Assembly (NCBI GenBank): GCA_021442155.1
Contig: CM038221.1
Location: 151,395,601 to 151,459,600 of the forward strand
Direction: 5' to 3'
Source of the DNA: Cymbidium sinense
Lineage: Eukaryota; Streptophyta; Magnoliopsida; Asparagales; Orchidaceae
DNA length: 64,000 nt
Every line of letters starts with the position of its first letter. Within the stretch, counting starts at the first letter, position 1. The notes beneath the pieces were generated by a model. That model worked only from the letters and a program-made list of their open reading frames with translations. It was not told the origin of the DNA and did not search any database. A program made the position numbers and the translations under genes. Positions 47,880 through 61,002 of this stretch are shown in pieces.

Positions 47880-49294
47880 CCAGCATGCTGCTTCATGATT
47901 GCTCTACTTAGTAGATTTGATGGTCTATTGGTGAGATGCAAATGTCTTCGGCCCTATGCTTTGTGCTTTGGTGGACTTGTTGAAAATTTCATCTCAAAAT
48001 TTAGAATTTGCATTTTCCTTCTGTCCTGGCTTTGTGCTTTAGTGGACTTGATGGAGGTCAATGATTCATGGCTAAGATGAGATCATCTTCAGTCCTATGC
48101 TTTATGCTTTGATGAACTTGTTGAAGATTTCATCTCAAAGATTCATATCTTGTATCTCCTTTTGATCATAACTTCATGCCTTAACATTTGATGGAAGAAA
48201 GTCCTAAATTATCTTGAAGACTTGTCAGATGATACAAAATTACCTTCTACCCTAGCTATCTTCTTTTGCAGACTTATAGAAGGATGTCTACTGATGACAT
48301 AGCCCTCAGAGCTTGTGTTGGGTCAATGGCAAAGAGTCATCAGTCTTATTCTTTGCATGTAATGGACATGTTGATGACAAAACACCCTTTAGTTCAGCTC
48401 TTAGCTTTGTACGAACATTGGGATGACTTCTTCGCTCATTTGCTTTCAACTTTAATAACTTATTGAAGGAGTTGAGATTTCACATTTGACTTTGATACCA
48501 AACTCGGTTTAATGCTTTCTTAAGTAAGGATATATTTTTTTTGTTAGAATTTTAAAAAATGATATTACGACCAATATGGATGATCTCCTAGTCTGGGCTA
48601 CTTGAACTCACCAAGTTGGAGAGATTTGTGGATTTGGACGCTATTATCTTTGAACTAACGAAGTAGGAGGATCCCTTACTACATCCTTTGTGGCGTGTTG
48701 AGTAAGTAGACCTGTCATTGACTCAGTCATATTTGAGCATGTTGAGTTTGACTTTATACACCCACTTGAGTCATAGACTTGAGCAATTGATGAAAGATTT
48801 TATCATCGGACTAACGAGATGGGGATCTCTTACTACAGCCTTTGTGACATGTTGAGTAAGTAGACCTGTCAATGACTCAACCGTATTTGGGCACGTTGAG
48901 TCTGATTTTATACACCAACTTGAGCCTTTAGATTTGATGTATGGATGGAAGATGTGTTTTCAACTTGATTTGTTAAAGTTTGCATACTTGAAAATTTTTC
49001 TTTTTGGTTAGTAATACTTCTAAACTTGAGGATTTGAATACATGGTTTAGAGTATACATATGGGGATCTCAGCACTAGGCACAATGTCAACCCAAATACA
49101 AGAAGGGCCCCATGTCTTACAAGGAAAGCCCAAAATTTTACTATAAAATTTTTAAAAAATGCCCCCTGTCTGATAGGAGGAATTTTACTTTATTTTGGAA
49201 ATGCATTCTTGTGTTATAAGAGAATTTCTAAGTAAAACTTACACACATAATTTACAATGAAGACTTCAAGTGCAAAACTTGTCTGATTACACTT
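47880..49294. repeat. Repeat-rich spacer between the PMD ORF and integrase of element C
   Basis: Two repeat types are visible. One has TGCTTTGTGCTTTGGTGGACTT and relatives near 47960, 48030 and 48100. The other is a duplication with offset 156 bp: ACTAACGAAGTAGGAGGATC at 48654 and ACTAACGAGATGGGGATCTC at 48810, both followed by GTTGAGTAAGTAGACCTGTC. No ORF is supported. It is the counterpart of the repeat-filled 3' untranslated regions of A and B. Confidence 0.65.
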
Positions 49295-49898
49295 TTATGT
49301 GTAATATTTTTTTAAATACAAACCATTGATTGAGGACATTGGTCTTTTATCTTTGAAGTCAACGAGGTGGTAGGCTCCCCCTTGATATGCCTTTTCAATG
49401 ACGAAGGGTCCTTCCTAATTAAGTGCAAATTTACCACCAATTTTGTGATGAGGGATGGTTGGTCTTCTCAGCAGTAGGACCAGTTCCCCTTTTTGAAAAG
49501 CTCGAGGATGTACTGTATGATCGAATGCTTTCGACATACTCGCTCGATAGACTTCTAGATTTTGCTGAGCTTGAAGCCTAACCTCATCAAGCGCATCAAG
49601 CTCTTCCATCCACAGATGAGCACTATCATATTGGGTAAGATCTTATTGAATGGCTACTTGGAGCGAAGGTAGCTCAACTTTGGGTGGTAGAACTGCTTCA
49701 GCTCGAAACACTAGTGTATAGGGGGTAGATTTTATGGGAGTTCTGTAAGTGGTGCGGTAAGCCCATAACGCTTCCACAAGTTTGTTATGCCACTCCCTTT
49801 TATTTTTTGTGAGAATTTTTCTAAGTAATTTGACTAGTGTTTTATTGAAAGCCTTAGCCAAGCCATTTGCTCTCAGATTATAAATTGACAAATATCAC
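49295..49898 (-). pseudogene. Integrase C-terminal part of element C, interrupted by element B
   Basis: Reading leftward from 49891: LRANGLAKAFNKTLVKLLRK, EWHNKLVEALWAYRTTYRTP, YTLVFRAEAVLPPKVELPS, MEELDALDEVRLQAQQNLEV, HPRAFQKGELVLLLRRPTI, then GKFALN, stop, EGPFVIEKAYQGGAYHLVD and INGLYLKKYYT with the stop at 49295. The whole 200 codons are in one frame, with only two internal stops (after VAIQ near 49640, and at the Trp of the expected NWEGP near 49412). The N-terminal half of integrase lies beyond the B insertion. Confidence 0.9.
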
Positions 49899-52800
49899 TG
49901 TGGTGAAATTTTTATATAAAATTTTTAAAGAATAGAAATATGCTTCCATCTTCACTCTATGTGGGATAAAATGAAGATCAAAATATACTTCTTTTCTTTT
50001 TATATAATTTTTGACACCATGTAGATCTGTACATGTTCTTATTGAGGGTGATCGGGTATGACATTGAGGAGGGGTGTACTATCTCAAAAGATAGAAGTCA
50101 CCACCCTACAATGGACCTAATCACCTCAACAAGGACTCCTAAGGATAATGGGTCTGCATGTGTACCAAAGATTCTTCCCCTACTTTACATAGAGAAGTAA
50201 AGTAGGGTTTATTTTAAATTAGGTTCATTAAGTTCCCTATAGGGGTAAGCCCCCATAGTTGATTACATCCTAAGGAATGAGATCCTTCAGGAATAATCTC
50301 GATTAAGATAAATGATCATTGTCTCCAAATATTTCAATAGGTAGGACTATCAATCGATTAATTTATTTTAGAAGATCAATTGGGATTGATTAAAGATAGG
50401 GTGTTATTGTCGAAGCCAAATGAAGAGAAGTAGGAGATGTTCACGATGCTAGGAAATCTAGCGAGCATCTCAAACTATCCTATGGTTGGGCTTTATATTT
50501 TTAAAATTGAATTATTCATTTGAGTTGAATTTTTATTAGAAGTTTAGGATCTATGATTCAACAGCACAAGATTATGGAAATGCCTAAGAGGTGAGGATTT
50601 ATGCTTGGCCCATGGAAGGCAGAAGTAACCTTAGAACTTAAATCTAGGGAGTTTTGGTGAGGGCCGAAAGCACGACTCAAATCTAAGGCAAAAAATGGGT
50701 ATTTGGTTTGCCTCCACAAGAGAGGGAAAACCACCCAACTGCTTGGACTTACAACCACTTGGGGGTGGCCGCTAACTAACTCCTTATATGATTTTAAATT
50801 AATGTAAGCAAGTCATATGTTTTATGCAAGATGGCTAGGTTATTATTTATTTAGAAAGAGACTAAGTCCTTAAACTTACTCCCTAAAGAGACTAGATCAT
50901 GTAAGGGTATGCTTCAAATGACCTAAATTTAATGTAAATCATGTTACATGTTATTTTCATTTTTAGACAATCATTTGACTCAGACTTATAGGATTCATAT
51001 GCCTAATGCATGAGAAGTAAGATTATTGGCCAAAATCAGTGAGAAGGGAGGAGGTGTATTTCCACCATGGCTCTCAAAGGTCAAGCCAAGTTTCTCTGGC
51101 AAAGGTGGAAGCCCTCCAATCAAGAGTAAAAATAATATGCATTTGTGCATGATGTTATAAAAGGAATACTCATCCAGCTAAGGGGTTGCTAATTCTTTTA
51201 TCTTGAATTTAACCTAAGCTTTAGATGAGTTTATGAATTTTTTATTTTTAGTTTTGAATTATTAAATTTAGTAGAAGATTTATTTTTCCCTAAGAGCCTA
51301 AACCATATCTATGCCATACATCAAGCAAGGAATAAACTAAGAAAAGGATGGCATCTTAATACACAAGCTAAGCAAATCATCAATCAATTTATAAAGCTAA
51401 CATAAAAGAATAAGAGGTCATTTGTGGTTGGGCACCACTGCACAAACCCAAAAAAAAATTGGGTAGCCGAACTCTACCCTTTTACAACCTGGATTACAAA
51501 TGAATTAAGTACAATTAAGCAAGAAATTTATTCTTATGGGAGTCTTCAAGCTTCATTTCTTCATTCTTCTTTTCTTCTTTCTTCTTTGGTTTTTTCTTTT
51601 GGATGGTTGGAAGGTGGTTGCTCCAAAGGCTTCACATGGTATATAAGATGAGATCTTATGACCAATGCTCATCATAATCCCCATAATAATCATTCTAAAA
51701 TCTTAATTGTAAAGATTACATGAAAAGAAAAAGTAAATCTAGCTAACACTAACAAAATAGAGATTAGCTAAACAAAATAGACAAATTCCAAGCATGTATA
51801 TTAGACTTATCACCCCACACATGGGTGATTAAGTCCACCTGGCCTATTAGATTATGCTTATGGGTATAAGCACCTGCACAACAAAAGTATTTATATTTTT
51901 ATTTATTATAGCACCCTTTAAGCACAATCCCCTGTAGAAAATAATGATTCGACTAAATCATCCTATCATTCATTCCACACACATTCACCCTAACATCCAG
52001 ACTAAAACATATATCACAAAAAAAAAGTGAACATCAAACCAAGCACCGTCCTAATCTAAAGCTAGAAGTGGTGACTTAGTCTAAATGTGTGTGCTTTAGG
52101 AGGTTTGTGTGGTATGCTTAACAATGGCTTTAGGGTTTGTATTTCCTAAATGTGAAAGTATTCAACTTAGGGGATGGTTTCATTTAAGTTATTTTTATAG
52201 ATTTGGGTAGATTTTATTTTGTATTTTTATTTGGTTTGAATGAATCCTACAATTAATTACTAAGTTTTAAAGAGAGGGAAGAGAGAAGAGAACTTCTCTT
52301 TCCCATCCTACCTTAAGTAATTTCTAAAGTGGATTTAAGTTTAATTTTGTTTAGTGAATGTTTTATTATGTGTCTTAATTAATACTAAGTTTAGATGAAC
52401 TCTAAACAAACCTATTCAAAAAGAGAGGTATTTTAAGATTAAGTAAAGTGAATTAAATTCACAAAACACACATCACTTTATTTCTTTCCCAACATGTATA
52501 ACAGGCATATGGATGAATCCTGAGCATATCTATACATACAAATAAAAATGTTTATCACACCTTATAATGAATGCTAAGTAGTTTACGTAAGGAAAATTTG
52601 AATGCTTATGATGCATGATTTTCATTAAGTAAAAAAAATATTTCTTATCCAATTTTCATATGCACACATGAATGTATGAAAGGCATAAGTGAGTACTACG
52701 CCATTGTTAACCAGGGGTGTAAGGTATAAGACCTACTTAGGGCTACTTAAAGCCCCACAATCTCAGGGTTGTCCAGACTAATATACCACTTTCCTTAAAT

Positions 52801-54553
52801 ACAAGCATATGTACAAAAGAAATAAATGGAAAAGAAAGAATTCAAAAGTTTATGTTGGTTGATTTATTTTTGTTTATGTAATTTATATGTACAAGTGTAG
52901 GTATCCTTCTCAAATAATAGCATAGGAATGAATAGGAGATAGAATTGGGTGAGTCTTAGGTTCTTTTCAAATGAACTAAACACTTTACCAAATCCTATTC
53001 AAAACTATACCAAAAGAGGGGAGAAGGAAGACTACACTAAGCACATCCTTATATTTTACTCACATGCAAGCTCATAAATAAAATATAAGTAACACACTTT
53101 CAGTTTTGTTGATTCATATATTTTGAAAATAATTTAATTTAATAGTGATAATAGCCACTCATATTTTTTTTTAATCAAAACATACAATTTGACATAAAAG
53201 AAAATATTTCACTTTCATTTTTTGATTTTTGAAAAGTTCAAAAGGTATACACATTTAGCATGTTGGGAAGGAACTAAAATGATGAAAGCATGTAAACACA
53301 TTCACCCTAATTAGTTCCTAAAGATAATCTTATGAAATAAAAAAGCTTAAAGCAAATCAAATTATTTTTAAAAGAAGGTTTGGTTTTGTTTTTAGTTTGA
53401 TTTAATTTGAGAAATGTAAGGTGAGTTTGCTTTTCTTAGCCCCTTCCCACATGTGTATGATATTTAAGTTCAATTTTTAGATGATTAGATCAATTTTATA
53501 TTTTGTTTAGGTTAAGGTATGAATTAAGTGCATTAATTACCCTTTACCTATACCAACTTAATATATTTATTCAAATAATTATGAGCCAATGAGATGACAT
53601 AAAACCTCAGAAGGAATTTAATTTTGTAATGCACATAGGAAGAAAAGGTCTAATGCTATTTGGCTCATGATTAATGATTAATTAAACGAAGGGATCTTAA
53701 CTTAAGTAATTTCATAACACCTCTCACACATGTGAGTTGGGTTTTAATTTCCTTAATGTACTTAGGCTCTTGAACACCTAAGCATCTATCCATGATAGAT
53801 TAATTAGGTTCTATAAGGTTTTAGAATTTTATGAAATTAATTAAGGGGTAATTAATGAATTAACCCTTAATTAAGGATGGATTAAGGAAGAAAGGGGGTT
53901 TAGGGAATATCTCAAGGAAAGTATTCCAAAATTATTCCCTAAACCTCACATCCACTTAATTAAAAGTTAATTGACTCAATCAAAGGGTTAAACCACTAAT
54001 TTTACTCTTAATTAAGCTTAATTACATTAAGGGAGTAATTAAGGAATGAACTAGTAATTTCTCTAATTAAGTCAGCAATAAATCCCAAGAAAATTATGGG
54101 AGGTAGGAGTCATCCCACTAATTAAGCACAAAAAGTTTGGGATTAATTAGAGGAGTAATTAAGGGTAATTAGCAAATTAACATTCCCAATAAAACCAAAA
54201 TTCAGAGAAAAATAGCATTCAAAATCCACTAAAATTAATTTTAGAATATTTTATGTTCAATTATCTTTCATATGCAATTTATTTCATATTTTTTATTTTT
54301 TACACTTAGATATGGATTTTAGAAGGTTTGGTGATTAATTAGGAATTATTAAAGTTTAATTATATTATTAATCCCATCGGTGCCATGTACTTCTTGGCCG
54401 CATCTTTACCGCACGCGTTGGGATTGGTATTTAACCGTCACAGTAATGCGTGGCGGTGTGCTTTCTCGGCAGCCGTTCGATCAAGGATTGGATGGTTGAG
54501 ATTAAAGTCACAGATTTGAGGGAGAAAAATGTATATATTACACATTTTAATCT

Positions 54554-54584
54554 TGGCCATCCATCCAAAATGGATGGATGGCCA
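54554..54584 (-). other. Perfect 14 bp stem hairpin in LTR B
   Basis: TGGCCATCCATCCA, AAA, TGGATGGATGGCCA form a perfect inverted repeat with a 3-base loop. It lies in the leader (R-U5) downstream of the TATA box when read on the minus strand. The corresponding part of LTR A is deleted. Function unknown. Confidence 0.9.
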
Positions 54585-55181
54585 GAGATCCATCCCTGCA
54601 GCTCTCTGTTAGCCATGGACATTGTCCATGTTTCAAGCCATGATCAGAGCTCGATTGAGCTCGGATTAGGATGAAACTCACCCCACACCATCAACATGCA
54701 ACCTAGATCACATTTAATGGCTAGATTCTATGGATTAACATTCACTTCACAAAGCTCCAAACCATAGCTAGATTAAGCTCATAAAATGGCTAGAGGTGAT
54801 CACCGACGCTTGATTCCCTTGGAGAACCTTCGTCTGGTTGAGACAAAGCTTTGCTGAAGGTTTGAGCTCTTGAGGTTGAGTGGATTCTTCTATGGACCAA
54901 CCCCCCTTTGCCTTGAGCTTGGTCTTGATCAAGATGGCTCCTCCCTTGCTTTAAGAGCTTAGGAAAGAGTTTGGGTGAGCTCGATTGTGCAAAAGGAATT
55001 GCACTGGTTTTGAGTGTGGAGTGAGTTGGCTCTTCAATGGAGGCCCCCTATTTTCAAGCTCTAAAAACTGAGAAATGAAGTTTTGAAATCACTCCAGGAA
55101 GCTTGGAGAGGTTGAGGAATTGCTTCTCTAGCTTAAGTTCAATCGAATTGAGGAATGTTAAGTTTGAAATGAATTATGGGG

Positions 55182-55190
55182 AGTATATCT
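55182..55190 (-). promoter_or_regulatory. TATA-like box of LTR B
   Basis: On the minus strand GGGGGAGATATACTCCCC lies at the end of the TTGACC-rich U3. The same layout (ATATATACTCCCCC) occurs at 63723 in LTR D and near 2488 in the solo LTR. The box is flanked by complementary GGGGGAG/CTCCCC words. Confidence 0.55.
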
Positions 55191-55649
55191 CCCCCTTTGG
55201 CAATTGGATGGCCGAATCTTATCATGCCATTTTGATCCAATTGAGCTCATTGAATAAATTTGTTAGGCCATTTAGGGTGTCCTTGGATTCAATTTTGGCT
55301 AGGGAGTGGAATGGTGAAGTGGTCATGTGATCAAAACAAGTGGAGGCATGATTCCCATTTGGCCATTTCAAGGGGAGTGGTCAGTTTGGCCATTGGGATA
55401 GGTTGGGCTGACTCAAACTCATTGGGTTGGGTGCACCACCCTCCCTAGTGTTCACTTGATCCACTAGGAGAGTGCCAAGTGAGTATGAAGAGGATTTGAC
55501 CAAATTCTAAGTGGAATTGGCCAAAATTTACCTTATGGCCTAGGGGTAAAATGGTTATTTGACCTTGATTTTAGTTTGGGTATGTTTGACATGATGAGAA
55601 AATAGGTTTGGCCATGTTTTATTGAATCTGAAGTAGGTTTTATATGATT

Positions 55650-56490
55650 TGTCTCATGTTGACTCATTTAATTCAAAATGGGTCAACTTGGGTCGAGTTG
55701 ACCAAGTGGTCAAATTGGGTCAAACTAAGGGTTGGGTCAAGTTCATATGATCATTTGAAATGTTTTGGCGATTTTGGTTTGATTCAATTTGGTTTAGGTT
55801 TGAATTTGGTTCATATGACTTCATTTAGGTCAAATGGGTCAAGTTGACCAATTTTACCCATTTGACCTATTTGAGCTAAGTAATGAGTAGGCTTAGGTTT
55901 GGTTGGTCATATAATTTTGGTTAAGTTTGAATTTGGCTTAATATGACCCTTTAGGTCAAGTTGGGTTCAAGGTCAATTGGGCTAGGTTAGGTCTAGTTGG
56001 CCAATTGAGGCCTTGGTCAAGTTCAACAAGTGATTTAGAATAAACTTGACCCATTGATTTCAATCAATTTGGCTTAGATCAAGTTTTGACATATTTTGAC
56101 TTTTTAGGTCAAGTTAGGTCAACTTGGGTCAAGTAACCAGTTGGGCTAGGTTAGGCTCAAATGTTGACTTGGTGAAGTTCAAACATTGACCATGAATGAA
56201 TTTAGATCATTAGTTTTAATCAATTTGGCCAATGATGGATTTTAGCTATGTTGGGTTTCATTTTGACTAAGTGTTGACTTGGTCAAATCTTAGGTTTGAC
56301 TTGGTTTGACCCAATTTGAGTGATTGATCATCTCATGATGATTGTTGATCATGATGAGAGGCTTAGGTGAGTTTGATTCAATCTAATTTGATTAGGATTA
56401 GAATTTGGCTCATTAGGTTACTTTAGGTCACTTTGGGTCAAGTGAACCTGATTGGGTCAAATGGCTTGGTCGAAGCTTGATTTGAGTTAG
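55650..56490 (-). promoter_or_regulatory. TTGACC / GGTCAA cluster in U3 of LTR B
   Basis: Dense TTGACC and GGGTCAA words, for example in 55659-55740 and 55825-55990, colinear with 13720-14560 in LTR A. They would act upstream of the TATA-like box at 55182-55190. Confidence 0.5.
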
Positions 56491-56799
56491 ACTGAACTTA
56501 CATATGGACTTATAATTGAAATATAAATCTATTTGCAAGTGGTTTGAAGTCAAATGGGTTTTGATTCATTTGACAATTTCAAGTTCAAAGGGTGAACATG
56601 AAATGGATTTTGGCTTGATTTTGAATTGAGTTTTCGCTAAGTGATTGAAGTTTGTATTTATATTTGGATTCATGATTGAAGGGATTGAATCATGAAAGAA
56701 AAATCAAGTTTAGCTTGATTTAAGTTGATTAGGTTCAAGAATTTGACTTGAAAGGTTTAGGTTGGATTTTGATTGAATTTGAACTTGAATTTTGGAGGT

Positions 56800-57345
56800 G
56801 GTTTTGGTTGTTTGAATTTATATTTCATTTACATATGTAAATATAATTGAGAATATAAATGGGTCATGAGAAAATTTCATGAGTTTGAAGTGATTTGAAC
56901 ATGATCTAGGCTAAGTCCGTAAGAGAAAATCAAGGTGACTTAGGAAAGATCTGTGAATTGATCTTGAATTTTGGATTTAGTTTGATTGATTTGAATTTAT
57001 ATTTTATTTATATATGTGAATATAAATGAGTTGTGAGAAAATTTTATGAATTTGAATTGATTTAAAGAGGATTTTTAGGCTAAGTCCTTAAGAGAGGATT
57101 AAGGACTTAAGAAGGAATTTTAATTAGGAATTTGAATTTTGGATTTAATTTGATTGATTTGAATTTATATTTCATTTATATATGTGAATATAAATGAGTT
57201 ATGAGAAAATTTCATGAATTTGAATTGATTTGGAGATGATTTTTAGGCTAAGTCCTTAAGAAAGGATTAAGGACTTAAGAAGGATTTTGAATTATGAATT
57301 TGATTTGAATTTATATTTCATTTATATATGTGAATATAAATGAGA
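56800..57345 (-). repeat. U3 subrepeat, about four units (LTR B)
   Basis: CATTTATAT...ATATAAATG cores near 56825, 57005, 57175 and 57318, each within TTTGAATTTATATTTCATTT and followed by GGCTAAGTCCTTAAGAGAGG. Spacing is 145-180 bp. LTR A has two units. Confidence 0.75.
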
Positions 57346-57810
57346 ATATAAATAGGTTATGGAAAAATTCATGAATTTGAATTGATTTAAAGATGATTTT
57401 TAGGCTAAGTCCTTAGGAGAGAAATTAATGACTTAAGAAATATTTGGAATTTGGAATTTCAATCGTGGGTTTCAATCATGGATTTCAATCATGGGTTTCA
57501 ATCCTATGGCATTGATTTGAGTTTGGAGAAAATCAATTAGGCTAAAATTGATTTAGGTTTCATGTTGATTTTAGTTTTACTTGAAGGAAGGAAGTAAGGA
57601 AAGTGGTTCAAGCTATAGGGGTAGGAAGATTTTCCTAACACCCCTAAGGCTTGATACTCCTATGGTTAACCCTTCTAAGTCTCTAGGGTTAGGTTGAGTG
57701 TCCACCTACTCACTAGATGTGTCATAAGACTAAGGATCTCTAAAAGTCTAAGAGAGGTCCTATGTCTAAGATGGAGGGGTTGAGAGCTCATCCTAAAAAT
57801 GAGGTCAACA

Positions 57811-60356
57811 AAGGGCGCCCAATATATGTGGTGTGATTGACAAGAAACACCCCACGTATTGGTGTTAAGATCAATGATCAATAACACTAAATGATCACAA
57901 ACACTAATAGAGATGATCTACTCCTAACCCGAGGTGTAGAAGGAATCCAGAATGTAATGCAATGTGGCTCTACTTATGTCAAGGACATAAGAGAGGGATG
58001 GAGGATTCCATTAAGGATAGAGTATGTGAACCTTCCATTAGGGAAGTAGGTTCAAGTCATCCATAAAGGGATGAGAAGTATGATTTGATTTGAGTCTGAC
58101 TGGGGAGAAAGTTTCACTGGGGAAGAGAGTTGAATTTATTTCAATTTTTATATTTGGATTTTTGAGATGGGCCTTGTTAGTTTGTGATGGACTGCACTAA
58201 GTAGGAGCCATGGAGGCTTAGACCTAACTCAGATTTACCAATCCAAAGAGGTAGTCTACTATACACATAGCAGGACTAGCCAACCAAAGGGATGCCTTTC
58301 AGTATGCAGCAGTTGCACTAGGAAGAAAGCATATGTAAGTAAGGACTAGTTGCTAGGATAATCTATTAGCAAAGCAACAGATTGAAACCAACCTAAGGTT
58401 GACTATTGAGTGAATTCCACCAAGGGACTTAGATCAACTCAAAGATAGTCAAGATTAATCTCATTTTTTAGATTTGTTTTGATGGATTCCATTGGTTTAT
58501 GATGGATCATACTAAGAAGGAGCTTATATCAGCTTAGACCTATCTCAAATTTACTGAACCAAAGGGAATAGCTTCCTGTCCGATGAGAGAACTATCCAAC
58601 CAAAAGAGTGCCTTTCGGTTTGCATTGATCAATTGAAGGAAAGAAAGCTCGGGGACTCACATCTTCCACTACAAAAGACCATTAGGGTGATCAGTTTCTT
58701 TGGGCAATAAATCAAACCCGACCTAAGGCTACCTATCAGTTTGCAACAATCATGATAGAAAGAATGCATCATAGTATTACATCTTCTAAAGCAGATTGAC
58801 TATCGGGATAACCTGCTTTAATCAAAATAGATTGAACCTGACCTAAGAGCGACTACAGAGTGAGTGCCAACCCTGGGACTTATCTCAACTCAGGTAGTCA
58901 GGAAATTTCTATAGGGAGTTTTGCTAACACTGCCGTGAAGATAGAATGCCTACTTGGGAAAAGGTGCCCTTTGGGGGCTTAAATTCCTAATCCACAAGTG
59001 AATTTATTTATTTATTTTTGTTTAGTTTGTTTATCATGGACCCTGTTAGTTTGCGAGTGATCAAACTGAGAAGGAGCTTATATCAGCCTAGACTTATCTC
59101 AAATTTATTGAACCAAGAGAGAATATGCACATCCGCTAAACAAAGTCTCTAACCACATGGTTGGCTTCTAGGAAAGGGGGACTGTCCAATCTAAAAGTAG
59201 GCCGAGTAATGTCTAAATGGGGTTGCAAAGGATGTAATCCAAAGAGAGTGCAGGGATGGGATCACTATGGGCTTAATCTAAAACCCTGAAGAAGATGACA
59301 TGACTAATCATATATAAAATAGGTATTCAATGGCCAACTCTAGGAGAAAGCGTGGGGACTCACATATACCGAGAGTGGTGTATCCACTGGGTGAGTCCCT
59401 TTCAGCATATTGAACATAAACCAACCTAAGGTGCCCGTCGGTTTGCAACAATCAGCCTAGGAAGAAAGCTTGGGGACTCACATCCTCTTATAGCAGAACT
59501 GATTGTTGGGATAGTCTGTCTTTGGCTCGACAGGTGCTATTTGACCTAGGGAGACTACTGAGTGAATGCCACTGGGGAACTTATATCAACTCAAATGTAG
59601 TCGAGAGGAAAGGAGCCTCTGGGGGACTTATCCTAAACCTCAAATATACTTTCCCTAGTTAGATCATGATGATTAGTTTAAGAAGAAAGCACGGGGACTC
59701 ACATCTTCTTAAATAATATCAACATGAGATAGCTTACTGGTTGGGCAGTGAAGTCTACTATACTAGCAAGGAGCTCGTTGGTTTACAATGGTCAAGTTAG
59801 GAAGAAAGCACGGGGACTCACATCTTTCAAACAAGTGAACATTGAGGTGACATACTAGCGAGGTAGCATGTAGACTCGACCAGAGCAGCTAATGAGTGAG
59901 TGTCACAGGGGGACTTGTTCCCACATCAAATAGCTCGAGATAAAAGATTTGTGTTTGTTGTTGTGCTTGTGTTAAAATAAATACGATGCCTCTCGGGTTC
60001 TCTTACACCTATCTTAAACATGCTTAGGAATTTTGATAAAATGGTGTCATGGATGACAACCGAGATTCCCACTAAGAAAGGATGCTGGTTGGGTTCTCTT
60101 ACACCTAACTTAGTTGTGTTAATCAAAATAGGATACCTCTTGGGTTCTCATACACCTATTCTAATAGCACTGGAAGATTGTGTTTGTGTTGTGAAAGAGG
60201 GATAGGATGCCACTAGGGGACTCTTACACCTACCCTAAAACATGTCACGACTGATTTGCAAGGCAAGCAAATAATGCTTCGAATGAAGAGAAGATGTTTG
60301 TGAAATGGAATCAAATTTTTATTGATTGATAGAATTGTTTTCAAACTTTATTTATT
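57811..60356 (-). repeat. 3' untranslated region of element B with degenerate tandem units
   Basis: Colinear with 15561-18587 of A. The unit that spans about 16110-16430 in A is fused or missing, so B is about 0.5 kb shorter. The GGAAGAAAGC and CGGGGACTCACATCTTCC words recur (for example 58650, 59350, 59460, 59690, 59805). No ORF is supported. Confidence 0.75.
57819..57862 (-). other. Conserved hairpin next to the 3' LTR of B
   Basis: CCAATATATGTGGTGT pairs imperfectly with ACACCCCACGTATTGG. It is the same structure as 15569-15612 in A, again within about 10 bp of the LTR. Confidence 0.55.
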
Positions 60357-61002
60357 TCATGGGTAATATTTCTTTAGATAGAGCCCATTAATTGAAAGTA
60401 TCGGGTGTTCCCCTTTACAATCAATGAGTTGATAAGATCCTCCTTGGTAGGCATTCTCTATGACATAGGGGCCTTCCCAAGTGGGTTCAAACTTGCCTCC
60501 CATCTTTTGATGGGATACAATTTGTCTCTTTAGGACTAACATAAGTTCTCCTACTCGAAAAGATCTAGGGCGGACTAGCTTGTTGAGAGCTTGAATCATT
60601 TTGGCCTTGTACAACTTGAGGTTCTGGCATACTCGTAAGCGACTCTCCTCCAAACCTTCGAGCTCTTCTAAGCGCAACTTTGCATTCTACTATGTAGTGA
60701 TCTTGCTACTTAGTGCTATCCTTAGTGATGAAGTTGAACTTCTAAAGGTAGAACAACTTCGAATACATACACTAAGAAAAATGGGGTAGAATGTGTTGGA
60801 GTTCGGTATTTGGTGCGATAGGCCCACAAGGCTTCAACCAACTGCTCATTCCACTATCATTTATTGTCATCAAGAGTCTTCTTCAGTATTTGTATGAGAG
60901 TTTATTGAATGCTTCCACTAAGCCATTTGCTCTGGGGTAGTAGATTGTGAAGTATCTTCAATCTATACTGTGTCTTCTGGCGAAGCTGTTGATCTTGGTG
61001 CT
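60357..61002 (-). pseudogene. Integrase C-terminal part of element B, interrupted by LTR D
   Basis: An uninterrupted 106-residue stretch (60357-60677) reads LEELEGLEESRLRVCQNLKL, RPRSFRVGELMLVLKR, GGKFEPTWEGPYVIENAYQG, SYQLIDCKGEHP and INGLYLKKYYP with the normal stop. Upstream (60680-61002) the core fragment YFTIYYPRANGL.EAFNK can be read with frame changes. It breaks off at 61002, before the catalytic NDT-type box, where LTR D starts. The C-terminal module is nearly identical to that of A. Confidence 0.88.

Larger units (their letters stand above)
35354..49898 (-). mobile_element. Element C: Tat-lineage Ty3/gypsy element with antisense plant-mobile-domain ORF (partial)
   Basis: Its parts are an 8.6 kb 3' LTR (35354-43982), a polypurine-like site, an antisense ORF (44064-47870), a repeat spacer, and the C-terminal part of integrase on the minus strand (49295-49898). 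At 49899 the integrase is cut by element B. The rest of pol, gag and the 5' LTR should resume beyond B, outside the window. C is the oldest layer of the right-hand nest. Confidence 0.8.
49899..57810 (-). mobile_element. 3' LTR of element B (7.9 kb)
   Basis: Colinear with LTR A, but it retains the 1.03 kb block 54308-55340 that A lacks, with the TATA box and a GC-richer leader, and about four U3 subrepeats. In element orientation it opens TGTTGACCTCATTTTTAGG, with ATTGGGCGCCCTT just before it. U3 is about 2.6 kb and R-U5 about 5.3 kb. Confidence 0.85.
49899..61002 (-). mobile_element. Element B: Tat-lineage Ty3/gypsy element inserted in element C integrase (partial)
   Basis: The left edge TGTGGTGAAATTTTTATATA cuts C's integrase reading frame; the five bases before it are ATCAC. 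It has a 3' LTR, a repeat-filled 3' region and the C-terminal integrase, all colinear with element A. At 61003 B's own integrase is interrupted by LTR D; the remainder should lie outside the window. Confidence 0.85.
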
